DNA from: an uncultured Muribaculaceae bacterium
Lineage (GTDB): Bacteria; Bacteroidota; Bacteroidia; Bacteroidales; Muribaculaceae
Reading direction: 5' to 3'
Length of the DNA: 7,258 nt
Assembly (NCBI GenBank): GCA_910584125.1
Contig: CAJTXU010000013.1
Coordinates: 1 to 7,258, forward strand
Shown here: piece by piece, positions 1 to 6,481 of the stretch
Position numbering within the stretch: position 1 is the stretch's first letter
Layout of the letters: every line of letters starts with the position of its first letter
The notes under the pieces: model-generated
The model's input: the letters and a program-made list of their open reading frames with translations, nothing else
The model's database searches: none
What the model was told of the DNA's origin: nothing
Made by a program: the position numbers and the translations under genes

Positions 1-52
<52 letters not shown>

Positions 53-81
53 AAGCGTTCTTTCGAACTGTATTGTCTTGG

Positions 82-165
82 TGTCCAAGATGAGACTCGA
101 ACTCACACAGCCTAACGGCCACTACCCCCTCAAAGTAGCGCGTCTACCAATTCCGCCACCTGGAC
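82..165 (-). tRNA. tRNA-Leu (GAG)
   Basis: This is a complete class II leucine tRNA on the minus strand. The acceptor stem begins GTCCAGG and pairs with a 3' strand ending TTGGAC, with one G-U pair; the discriminator is A at base 82. The anticodon loop reads TTGAGGG, giving anticodon GAG for CUU and CUC codons. A long variable arm follows, as in Leu, Ser and Tyr tRNAs, and the T-loop has GTTCGAGTC. The 3' CCA is encoded at 79-81, unlike the neighbouring tRNA-Gly, so it needs no CCA addition. It lies between two glycine tRNAs and is probably cut from a shared precursor. Confidence 0.95.
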
Positions 166-201
166 ATTTCAGCGAGGCCTCTCGCGGCCCCAAGGGTTTT
201 G

Positions 202-274
<73 letters not shown>

Positions 275-317
275 AGTCTTGCGCTTCCCGGAAAATGTTT
301 TTCCCGTTTTGCGAGTG

Positions 318-349
318 CAAAGTTAATTCAAATTTTTGACTTGTGCAAA
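318..349 (-). promoter_or_regulatory. Bacteroidetes-type promoter of the tRNA cluster
   Basis: On the minus strand, TTTG (346-349) is followed after exactly 20 bases by TAACTTTG (318-325), matching the Bacteroidetes primary sigma consensus TTTG and TAnnTTTG. Transcription would start near base 312, about 40 bases before the first tRNA-Gly. The surrounding DNA is AT-rich and non-coding. Confidence 0.8.
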
Positions 350-358
350 TTTTAAGAC

Positions 359-398
359 AAAAAAATTATGTTTCGCCTCCGTAAACCGCCCGGAGACG
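359..398 (-). terminator. Candidate terminator after the HU-CCDC81/SPOR gene
   Basis: On the minus strand, 17 bases after the stop codon, an 8-bp stem with one G-U pair forms between 391-398 and 374-381 around a 9-base loop. A run of seven T (359-365) follows, but about eight bases beyond the stem base rather than directly next to it, so this is not a textbook intrinsic terminator. Its place between a gene end and the tRNA promoter supports the call. Confidence 0.4.
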
Positions 399-414
399 CG
401 CCGGGGAGCGCCGA

Positions 415-1434
415 CTATTCGGCATCCCATATCCAGGCCTGCGAGAAACGGGCCTGGAAATCGGGCGAAGAGATGATGCCCTGCAGCGAGTCGCGGTTGT
501 CAGAGCTGATGGCCGACACGCGGCTGCGCGTGCGGGTGTTGACTATCCGCAGGTCGTAGCCGCTCGCTTCGCACTGCGAGATGAATTTCTCGGCGTCAGC
601 CTGCGTGGTGAATGTCGCGACCACCGCGTGCCAGCGTCCCTGCCGGGGCTCTGCGACTGCGGGTGCCGTGATCTCTGGTTCGGGCTCGGGGTTCGGGGCG
701 GTGACCGCACCGGCGGTGCGTATCACCCGTTCCACCGGAACGACCGACGCACGGTCCTCGCGCTTGCAGTCGGAGACGGGCAGCATCGTCGAGAGCGTGA
801 CGGCCACCACGAGCATCACGGCGGCCGATATCCGGGCGAACACCTTGTTGACGGCGATGTAGTAGTTGCGGCGTGTATTGAATCTCCGTCCGCTTCCTGC
901 CTCGGCGCTACGGTCGGCGCGGGCCTCTTCGGCCGTCACGGTCGGCGCGGCCACGGGTGTGGCGGCTGCCACGGGCTGTATCTCTGTCGCTGCCTCCGCG
1001 CTGTCGGCCACGGCAGCGGTCTCCCTGAAAATCGGGGCCGACGTGAAACCGAGACGTGCGGCGAGACGTGCGGCCGGCGACAGCGGCGTGAAGCGGAGCG
1101 TCGACTCGCGGCGGGCGAGGATGCCGAGCTGGCCCACGGTGACCTCACCGTCGACGGCAAGCGCCTCCGTGAGCTGCATGATGTCGCGGCGCAGAAGCTC
1201 GCGGCCCTCGGCGAACGGCATGCCGTGTTTGCGCGCGTATGAATTGGCGAGCAGACCGTCGTCGTGCACGAGCAGGCCGTTGAAACGCACCTCGCGAGTA
1301 GGAGGCAGCCACGAGCGTGTGGCGGCGTCGTAGCGGGCCGCGTGCCTGACATTGATGAACGCGCCGACTCCCGGCACGACCACACAGTCGTGACGGAGAA
1401 GCAGGTATTCGATATGCAATGTCAGATTTTCCAC
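415..1434 (-). CDS. HU-CCDC81 and SPOR domain protein, single-pass membrane protein
   Basis: The 339-residue product has the architecture of Bacteroidetes HU-CCDC81/SPOR proteins. Residues 1-55 form a first HU-CCDC81 domain, with the signature RHDCVVVPGVGAF at 14-26. Residues about 58-132 form a second HU-like domain. A low-complexity Ala/Thr/Pro/Glu stretch (138-180) leads to one transmembrane helix (about 198-219). An acidic proline linker (NPEPEPE) follows, then a SPOR domain (266-338) beginning GRWHAVVATF. SPOR domains are known to bind septal peptidoglycan. A cytoplasmic HU module tethered through the membrane to the wall is inferred from domain order. The frame stays open upstream, but I chose the GTG at 1434 because a strong promoter at 1465-1496 places the RNA start near 1460, homologues begin just before this motif, and the extra upstream residues look unlike protein. 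No Shine-Dalgarno site is seen. Confidence 0.87.
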   Translation of the reverse strand: MENLTLHIEYLLLRHDCVVVPGVGAFINVRHAARYDAATRSWLPPTREVRFNGLLVHDDGLLANSYARKHGMPFAEGRELLRRDIMQLTEALAVDGEVTVGQLGILARRESTLRFTPLSPAARLAARLGFTSAPIFRETAAVADSAEAATEIQPVAAATPVAAPTVTAEEARADRSAEAGSGRRFNTRRNYYIAVNKVFARISAAVMLVVAVTLSTMLPVSDCKREDRASVVPVERVIRTAGAVTAPNPEPEPEITAPAVAEPRQGRWHAVVATFTTQADAEKFISQCEASGYDLRIVNTRTRSRVSAISSDNRDSLQGIISSPDFQARFSQAWIWDAE

Positions 1435-1464
1435 GTTCGTTTTCGGTTTGGGCGAAATTGAGTG

Positions 1465-1496
1465 CAAAATTACAAAATCCCGGCGCAACTGCCAAA
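1465..1496 (-). promoter_or_regulatory. Bacteroidetes-type promoter of the HU-CCDC81/SPOR gene
   Basis: On the minus strand, TTTG (1493-1496) is followed after 20 bases by TAATTTTG (1465-1472), a full match to TTTG/TAnnTTTG. The predicted RNA start near 1460 gives a leader of about 26 bases before the GTG at 1434. The TTTG box lies at the centre of a perfect inverted repeat (1474-1513), one arm of which fills most of the spacer. Confidence 0.8.
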
Positions 1497-1513
1497 TGTC
1501 GCGCCGGGATTTT
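1474..1513 (-). terminator. Perfect 13-bp inverted repeat: terminator-like hairpin overlapping a promoter
   Basis: Bases 1474-1486 (AAAATCCCGGCGC) and 1501-1513 are perfect reverse complements around a 14-base loop. The GC-rich stem with A-tract before and T-tract after is typical of an intrinsic terminator and would serve the dsbD-TPR operon, ending about 105 bases upstream on this strand. The same DNA holds the promoter of the next gene, so it could also be an operator. A weaker hairpin (1529-1535 with 1542-1548, one mismatch) lies between it and the operon end. Confidence 0.55.
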
Positions 1514-1576
1514 ATTAACAAATTTTCAGGCCGCCTTTCATGCCGGCCCCGAATTTTTAAGGGATGCGCCCTAAGC

Positions 1577-1602
1577 CTCAGGTCTTTGACCTAAGACCTG
1601 AG
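1577..1602. repeat. 9-bp inverted repeat inside the heptad array
   Basis: CTCAGGTCT (1577-1585) and AGACCTGAG (1594-1602) are perfect reverse complements with an 8-base loop. The right arm is made from the divergent unit of the 7-bp array at 1589-1616, so the hairpin may be a by-product of repeat growth in opposite orientations or an RNA structure at the 3' end of the TPR-gene message. Confidence 0.6.
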
Positions 1603-1616
1603 ACCTAAGACCTAAG
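1589..1616 (-). repeat. 7-bp tandem array, unit CTTAGGT (4 copies)
   Basis: On the minus strand four contiguous heptads start one base after the TAG stop of the TPR gene: CTTAGGT, CTTAGGT, CTCAGGT, CTTAGGT. Further degenerate relatives (CTGAGGC and CTTAGGG) follow at 1569-1582. The array lies wholly in the spacer and is not in phase with any gene. Confidence 0.85.
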
Positions 1617-1617
1617 T

Positions 1618-2457
1618 CTACTTCATCGCCGTTCCGGTGATCCGTCGGTACAGCTCCGGGTCGATGCCGAGCTCGCGGGCCGTCTTGAGATCCTTCTCCA
1701 TGGCCTGGGTCTGGTATCGGGCCTTGTTGAGCATCGCGCGCAGCAGATAGAGCGTGGCGTCGCGCGGATGTTTCCTGATGCCGTCGGCCAGGGCCTGCTG
1801 TTCCTCCTCAAGGCGGCCGCAGGCGTAGGCGGAGAGCAGCAGCCGGCCGAGCGTGGCCGGGTCTCCGTCAAGGCGGTATGCCTCGCGGTAAGCCTCGATG
1901 GCTCCGTCGGCGTCTCCCCGTGCGACGCGGATGTCTCCTCGAGTCTCCGATACGGCCGCGTCTTCGCCCCAGCGTGCGGTGTATATGTCGAGGTCGGCGT
2001 CGGCGCCGTCGAGGTCGCCGAGCGCGGCGCGGATGACGCCCCTCATCTTGCGGGGCCACTGCAGGGTGGAGTCGACGTCAAGCGCCGAGTCGAGGTCGGC
2101 GCGCGCCGCAGCCAGCTGGCCGGTGGCGAGATAGGTGCGGGCGCGGTTGGTGAGCAGCATCGTCGAGCGCGGGGCCGACGCCAGACCGATTCCGTAGGCC
2201 TCGAGCGCGCCGGGATAGTTCTCCTGCCGCTCGCGCACGATGCCGAGATTCGACCAGAGCAGGTAGTTCGACCTGTTGGCCGGCTCATGGCGCAGGGCCT
2301 TGACGATGACTCGCTCGGCGTCCTGCCAGCGCTCGGCGCGGATATACCGGTCGGCCGAGTCGGCCAGTTCCACGTATGTCGATGTAAGAGTCTGCGCCCC
2401 CGATAGGAGGGCGCAGACCATGATTGACGCGAATGTCAGTATCTGGCGTATGTTCAC
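1618..2457 (-). CDS. Exported tetratricopeptide (TPR) repeat protein
   Basis: The 279-residue product starts with a signal peptide: a hydrophobic core at about 5-19 and a likely cleavage after SGA (residue 21). No lipobox is seen around Cys15, so it is probably a soluble periplasmic protein. The rest is helical TPR sequence, with units around 29-60, 65-98, 99-132, 133-165, 168-198 and 235-266; typical positions include WSNLGIVRERQENYPGALEAY and ETRGDIRVARGDADGAIEAY. TPR arrays bind proteins; the partner cannot be read from sequence. The GTG start overlaps the dsbD TGA stop by four bases (GTGA), implying translational coupling. The next in-frame ATG (Met13) would destroy the signal peptide. 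Joint work with DsbD in envelope redox or protein folding is inferred only from the operon. Confidence 0.86.
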   Translation of the reverse strand: MNIRQILTFASIMVCALLSGAQTLTSTYVELADSADRYIRAERWQDAERVIVKALRHEPANRSNYLLWSNLGIVRERQENYPGALEAYGIGLASAPRSTMLLTNRARTYLATGQLAAARADLDSALDVDSTLQWPRKMRGVIRAALGDLDGADADLDIYTARWGEDAAVSETRGDIRVARGDADGAIEAYREAYRLDGDPATLGRLLLSAYACGRLEEEQQALADGIRKHPRDATLYLLRAMLNKARYQTQAMEKDLKTARELGIDPELYRRITGTAMK

Positions 2458-4502
2458 TTCTTTTCCGTCGAGTAGTTGGTGATGCCGGTCTTGAGGAACT
2501 GCTGGAACTTGGGCACGTTCTCCTCGTAGGGGAAGGCGTAGTTGAGCGGCTGGCCCTCATCGTTGAGGATTACGTAGTAGGGCTGCGCGTTGGCGCCGAA
2601 CTTGGTGCGCTGCAGGTAGCTCCACTTGTCGCCGTAGGTGCGCAGCGTGCGCTCCTGGCCGTCCTTCTCCTTGACCGTTATGGGCTGGGGCAGGGGCTTC
2701 TTGTCGTCGACCATCAGGGTGACCATCACGAAGTCGTTGTCGACCATATGCTTGATCTCCGGGTTGGTCAGCACGGCGGCCTCCATCTTGCGGCAGTTGA
2801 CGCAGCCGTAGCCCGAGAAGTCGACGAGCACCGGCTTGTGGAGCTTGGCGCCGAGCTGCATGCCCTCCTCGAAGTCGTTGACCTGGGCGTGGACGTCGCC
2901 CGTGTAGAGGTTGAAGTCCTGGGTGTATGTTGGAGGCGCGAACGCGCTGATGCTCTTGAGCGGTGCGCCCCAGAGGCCGGGGATCATGTAGACAGCGAAC
3001 GCCAGCGAAACGAGGGCGAGCATGAAACGCGTCACGCCGATCTTCTCGAGCTTGTCGTCGTGGGGCAGGGTGATCTTGCCGAGCAGGTAGACGCCGAGCA
3101 GGGCGAAGATCACGATCCAGAGGGCGATGAAGACCTCACGGTCCATCAGGCGCCAGCCGTAGGCGAGGTCGGCCACCGAGAGGAACTTGAGCGCCAGGGC
3201 GAGCTCGAGGAAACCGAGCACGACCTTGACCGTGTTCATCCAGCCGCCGCTCTTCGGGATAGACTTGAGCATCGTCGGGAACATGGCGAAGAGCGAGAAG
3301 GGGAGGGCCAGGGCGATGGCGAATCCCGCCATGCCGACGGCCGGCGAGATGAAATTGCTCGTGGCCGCGGCCTCGACGAGCAGCGTGCCGATGATCGGGC
3401 CCGTGCAGCTGAACGAGACGAGGCAGAGCGTGAAGGCCATGAAGAAGATCGAGATGTAGCCCGTGGTGGTGTCGACCTTGGCGTCCATCTTGTTGCTCCA
3501 CTTGGCGGGGAGGGTGAGCTCGAACCCGCCCATGAACGAGATGGCGAAGATTACGAGCAGCACGAAGAAGGCGATGTTGAAGCCCGCGCTCGTGGCGAGC
3601 TCATTGAGCGCCGAGGCGCCGAAGAGGCCGGTGACGATCAGACCGAGCGCCACATATATCACTATGATCGACAGGCCGTAGACGACGGCGGTCTGGATCG
3701 ACTTGGCCCGCGACTTGTTCGACTTGAGGAAGAAGCTGACCGTCATCGGAATCATGGGCCACACGCAGGGGGTGACCAGCGCGATGAGCCCGCCGATGAA
3801 ACCGGCGATGAAGATATACCAGAGGCTGCGGCTCTGCTGCCCGGGGTTGTCGCTGAACGCGCGGATCTCGGCCTCGCAGTTGGCCCACCACTTGTCGGCG
3901 CTGACCCCAGAGAGGTTGGCCGCCGGCTCCATGAATCCCTCGGAGGCCTGGAGCGAGTCGGTCATCTCGGTCAGGGCGTTGACCACGCTGTCCTTGGCCT
4001 CCTTCTTCTCCTCCTCGACCTTCTTGGCCTCCTCCTTGACAGCCTCGGTCAGCGGGGCCGTGCCGGAGAACGAATGGAGCTCGTTGACGCGGTAGCATCC
4101 GCTGTCGTTGCAGTACTGGCCGCCGATCTCGACCTTTGCGGTCCACTTGTCGGAGGCGGCCTTGAGCTTCTGGGTGAACTTCACGGTGCCCGTGTAGTAA
4201 TGCTCGTCGACCATCATGATGTCGTCGTAGGCCTTGGTGTAGGCCTTGTCGGCCTTGAATCCGCCCTGGGCCTTGCAGCCCTCGGTGGTGACGTGGAACG
4301 ACAGGGGCACACCGCCGCCGTCAGGGTTGTCCTGGGCGTAGAGGTGGAATCCCGGGGCGATCACCGCGGTGATCTCGAGCGAGGGCGTGGGCGTGTTGTC
4401 GCCCGTGACGCGGTAGCTCCATTTGACCTGATCGGCGGCGAGGACATTGGCCACGCAGACCAACAGGAACATTAAAAGTGGTAGAATACGCTTCATATCC
4501 AT
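2454..4502 (-). CDS. dsbD: Thiol:disulfide interchange protein DsbD
   Basis: This 682-residue inner-membrane protein passes electrons from cytosolic thioredoxin to periplasmic thiol proteins. The signal peptide is residues 1-22 (ending NVLA). The N-terminal alpha domain (about 23-150) carries Cys131 and Cys136 in QYCNDSGCY. A Lys/Glu-rich helical linker (153-176) follows. The membrane beta domain (about 228-511) has eight hydrophobic segments, with TPCVWPMIP (Cys246) and SFSCTGP (Cys366) as its redox pair. The C-terminal thioredoxin-like gamma domain (about 525-675) carries CVNC at 567-570. Eight helices with an exported N terminus put the C terminus in the periplasm, as expected. All three cysteine pairs are present, so it should be active; a cytochrome-c maturation reductase role is the main alternative. 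A second ATG (codon 3, base 4496) fits equally well as start. It is the first gene of the operon with the TPR gene. Confidence 0.95.
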   Translation of the reverse strand: MDMKRILPLLMFLLVCVANVLAADQVKWSYRVTGDNTPTPSLEITAVIAPGFHLYAQDNPDGGGVPLSFHVTTEGCKAQGGFKADKAYTKAYDDIMMVDEHYYTGTVKFTQKLKAASDKWTAKVEIGGQYCNDSGCYRVNELHSFSGTAPLTEAVKEEAKKVEEEKKEAKDSVVNALTEMTDSLQASEGFMEPAANLSGVSADKWWANCEAEIRAFSDNPGQQSRSLWYIFIAGFIGGLIALVTPCVWPMIPMTVSFFLKSNKSRAKSIQTAVVYGLSIIVIYVALGLIVTGLFGASALNELATSAGFNIAFFVLLVIFAISFMGGFELTLPAKWSNKMDAKVDTTTGYISIFFMAFTLCLVSFSCTGPIIGTLLVEAAATSNFISPAVGMAGFAIALALPFSLFAMFPTMLKSIPKSGGWMNTVKVVLGFLELALALKFLSVADLAYGWRLMDREVFIALWIVIFALLGVYLLGKITLPHDDKLEKIGVTRFMLALVSLAFAVYMIPGLWGAPLKSISAFAPPTYTQDFNLYTGDVHAQVNDFEEGMQLGAKLHKPVLVDFSGYGCVNCRKMEAAVLTNPEIKHMVDNDFVMVTLMVDDKKPLPQPITVKEKDGQERTLRTYGDKWSYLQRTKFGANAQPYYVILNDEGQPLNYAFPYEENVPKFQQFLKTGITNYSTEKK

Positions 4503-4552
4503 TAGGTTTGATGATTACTTATGACGGGCCGACGGGGCCTCGCGGGCCGCTT

Positions 4553-4567
4553 CGGCTGAATCAGCCG
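4553..4567. repeat. 15-base odd palindrome in the dsbD leader
   Basis: CGGCTGA and TCAGCCG flank a single central A. The arms match perfectly over 7 bp. It lies about 50 bases before the dsbD start, between the likely promoter zone and the gene, so it could be an operator for a dimeric regulator. A one-base loop makes it a poor RNA hairpin unless the stem opens partly. Confidence 0.6.
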
Positions 4568-4649
4568 CTAATTTAATACGTTCGGACCAAATAACCAAAA
4601 AAAATTCAAAGTTTATAGATTTTTAGAATTCCTTGGCATGAATTAGGAC

Positions 4650-4661
4650 GCCCGCGCGGGC
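4650..4661. repeat. GC-only 12-bp palindrome
   Basis: GCCCGCGCGGGC is a perfect palindrome inside a 25-base GC-only block within an otherwise AT-rich spacer, roughly 60 bases upstream of the iorA -33 element. It contains stacked CGCG. Its role is unknown; protein binding is possible. Confidence 0.5.
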
Positions 4662-4721
4662 CCGCGCCCGAGGCTCCGAAACGCCGAATATGTTGACGTG
4701 AATCAAAAAATGAAAGAAAAT

Positions 4722-4753
4722 TTTGTAAGTTCGGCAACTTTTCACTACATTTG
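4722..4753 (+). promoter_or_regulatory. Bacteroidetes-type promoter of iorAB
   Basis: TTTG (4722-4725) is followed after 20 bases by TACATTTG (4746-4753), a full match to the Bacteroidetes consensus. Transcription should start near 4759. The spacer contains a small dyad, AAGTT (4727-4731) and AACTT (4736-4740), which could bind a regulator but is short enough to be chance. Confidence 0.82.
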
Positions 4754-4814
4754 CAGGTGAGACCGCAGAGGTGGTACAAAACCGACAATTCCTTAAATCA
4801 AGAATACCTTATAT

Positions 4815-6437
4815 ATGAAGACAAAACAGCTTTTGCTGGGCGACGAGGCACTCGCCCTCGGTGCGATCCACGCAGGACTTTCAGGCGCATACGCCTATCC
4901 CGGAACGCCCTCAACCGAAATTCTCGAGTTCGTGCAGAAGAACCCGCTGGCTAACGAGCGCAAGATTCACTCGCACTGGTCGTCGAACGAGAAGACGGCC
5001 ATGGAGGAGGCTCTCGGCATGTCGTTCTGCGGCAAGCGGGCCATGACATCGATGAAGCATGTCGGCATGAACGTGGCGGCCGACCCGTTCGTCAACTCGG
5101 CCATGACAGGCGCCAACGGCGGCCTGCTGGTGATCGCCGCCGACGACCCCTCGATGCACTCGTCGCAGAACGAGCAGGACTCGCGCTTCTATGCCGACTT
5201 CGCTATGATTCCGGCCCTCGAGCCCTCCACACAGCAGGAGGCATACGATATGGCCCGCTACGGCTTCGAGCTCTCCGAGCGTCTCGGCATCCCGGTGCTG
5301 ACACGCCTCGTGACGCGCCTCAGCCACTCGCGCGCCGTGGTCGAGACCGAGACCGACGCCCTGCCCGAGAATGATCTCCATTATCCGGCCAACCCGAAGC
5401 AGTGGGTGCTCATGCCCGCCATGTCGAAGGTGCGCAACCGCGCCCTCATCGCCGACCAGCTCCGCTTCGCCAAGGCCAGCGACGAATCCCCCTTCAACCT
5501 CTATCACGAGGCCCACGACCATCGTCTCGGCGTCATCGTCAACGGCATCGCCTACAACTATCTGATGGAATGCTTCGGCGGCGAATGCCCCTTCCCGGTG
5601 GTCAAGATCAGCCAGTATCCCCTTCCCTACAAGCATCTGCGCCGTCTCTACGACTCGTGCGACGCGCTGATCGTTATCGAGGAGGGCCAGCCCTTCATCG
5701 AGCAGAAGCTGCTCGGACTCGACAACTCGGGCAAGAAGATCATGGGCAAGCTTTCGGGCCACGTGCAGCGCGACGGCGAGCTCAACCCCGACCTCGTGTC
5801 GGAAGCCCTCGCCAAGGCCGTGCCTGACGTCAAGAGCGTGCTCGACACCGACCGCCACGAGGCCAGCGAGACGGTGGCCCCGCGTCCGCCGATGCTCTGC
5901 CAGGGCTGCGGCCACCGCGACGTATACGGCGCCCTCAACGACGCCCTCGCGCTTTATGAGTCGCCCAAGGTGTTCGGCGACATAGGCTGCTACACGCTCG
6001 GATTCCTCAAACCCTTCAACGCCATAGACACCTGCGTCGACATGGGCGCCTCGATCACCATGGCCAAGGGCGCGGCCGACGCCGGCCAGCATCCCTCGGT
6101 GGCCATAATCGGCGACTCCACGTTCACCCACAGCGGCATGACCGGCCTGCTCGACGCCATCAACGAAGACAGCGACATGCTCGTCATCATCTCCGACAAC
6201 CTCACCACCGGCATGACCGGAGGCCAGGACTCGCAGGGCACGGGCAAGATCGAGGACATATGCCTCGGCCTCGGAGCCGACCCGGCGCACGTGCGCACCA
6301 TCGACTCGCTGCCCAAGAACCATGACGCGATGATGGCCCTCTTCAAGGAGGAGATCGACCATCACGGCCTCTCGGTGGTCGTGTCGAGACGCGAATGCAT
6401 CCAGACCGCACGCCGCCACGCGGCCGGCAAGAAGTAA
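4815..6437 (+). CDS. iorA: Indolepyruvate ferredoxin oxidoreductase, alpha subunit
   Basis: With IorB this cytosolic enzyme converts aryl-pyruvates and CoA to aryl-acetyl-CoA and CO2, reducing ferredoxin; in anaerobes it can run towards reductive carboxylation of aryl-acetates. The 540 residues show the N-terminal pyrimidine-binding domain with AYPGTPSTE (27-35) and SSNEKTAMEEALG (Glu59, the expected thiamine-activating Glu), a middle transketolase C-terminal-like domain (about 235-345), and the thiamine diphosphate domain with LCQGCGHRD (362-369), GDS (433-435) and SDNLTTGMTGG (460-470). The GDS...DN pair is the metal/diphosphate site. The protein stops soon after RRECIQTARRH, with none of the extra cysteine-rich two-cluster ferredoxin domain found in archaeal IorA. 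The ATG at 4815 begins exactly at the conserved N terminus, follows an A/T-rich leader with no Shine-Dalgarno site, and lies 55 bases after the predicted RNA start. Confidence 0.95.
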   Translation: MKTKQLLLGDEALALGAIHAGLSGAYAYPGTPSTEILEFVQKNPLANERKIHSHWSSNEKTAMEEALGMSFCGKRAMTSMKHVGMNVAADPFVNSAMTGANGGLLVIAADDPSMHSSQNEQDSRFYADFAMIPALEPSTQQEAYDMARYGFELSERLGIPVLTRLVTRLSHSRAVVETETDALPENDLHYPANPKQWVLMPAMSKVRNRALIADQLRFAKASDESPFNLYHEAHDHRLGVIVNGIAYNYLMECFGGECPFPVVKISQYPLPYKHLRRLYDSCDALIVIEEGQPFIEQKLLGLDNSGKKIMGKLSGHVQRDGELNPDLVSEALAKAVPDVKSVLDTDRHEASETVAPRPPMLCQGCGHRDVYGALNDALALYESPKVFGDIGCYTLGFLKPFNAIDTCVDMGASITMAKGAADAGQHPSVAIIGDSTFTHSGMTGLLDAINEDSDMLVIISDNLTTGMTGGQDSQGTGKIEDICLGLGADPAHVRTIDSLPKNHDAMMALFKEEIDHHGLSVVVSRRECIQTARRHAAGKK

Positions 6438-6481
6438 GCCACGGAGTGAACACAAGTAAAAATCCAAAACCAACGAAACAC

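Larger units (their letters stand above)
4503..4814. other. Divergent intergenic region between dsbD and iorA
   Basis: These 312 bases hold no credible gene. Nearest dsbD (4521-4567) is a GC-rich leader with repeated GGCC blocks and a 15-base palindrome (4553-4567). A run of A/T-rich sequence (4570-4640) follows, where the dsbD promoter should lie; the best candidate is TAAACTTTG on the minus strand (4607-4615), which has one extra base in the -7 element and no good TTTG partner. A GC-only palindrome is at 4650-4661. The iorA promoter is at 4722-4753, leaving a leader of about 55 bases before iorA. Confidence 0.75.

Noticed and set aside
1435..1521. N-terminal extension of the HU-CCDC81/SPOR protein
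   Set aside because: The frame stays open to 1521, but this stretch contains the promoter and part of the hairpin, so it lies largely upstream of the predicted RNA start.
2400..2457. Lipoprotein signal in the TPR protein
   Set aside because: Cys15 is preceded by Val rather than Gly, Ala or Ser and lies within the hydrophobic core, so an ordinary signal peptide fits better.
2424..4475. A 683-codon open frame on the plus strand, antisense to dsbD
   Set aside because: Its product is a low-complexity Glu/Arg/Gly/Val/Leu-rich sequence with no domain. It mirrors GC-rich codon use of dsbD, whose own frame has a signal peptide, eight helices and all redox motifs.
4607..4615. TAAACTTTG as the dsbD promoter -7 element
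   Set aside because: It has three rather than two bases between TA and TTTG, and no TTTG occurs 19-21 bases upstream, so it is only mentioned as the best weak candidate.
4606..4788. A 60-codon minus-strand frame in the dsbD-iorA spacer
   Set aside because: It crosses the iorA promoter, has no promoter of its own and its residues show no domain or signal peptide.
4911..6473. A 520-codon open frame on the minus strand, antisense to iorA
   Set aside because: The product is His/Val/Gly/Arg-rich without recognisable motifs, while the plus frame has every IorA signature. Long antisense frames are expected in GC-rich genes.
6395..6481. N-terminal extension of IorB overlapping iorA
   Set aside because: The 29 extra residues are unlike any IorB N terminus, and the ATG at 6482 begins directly at the conserved sequence before GVGGQG.
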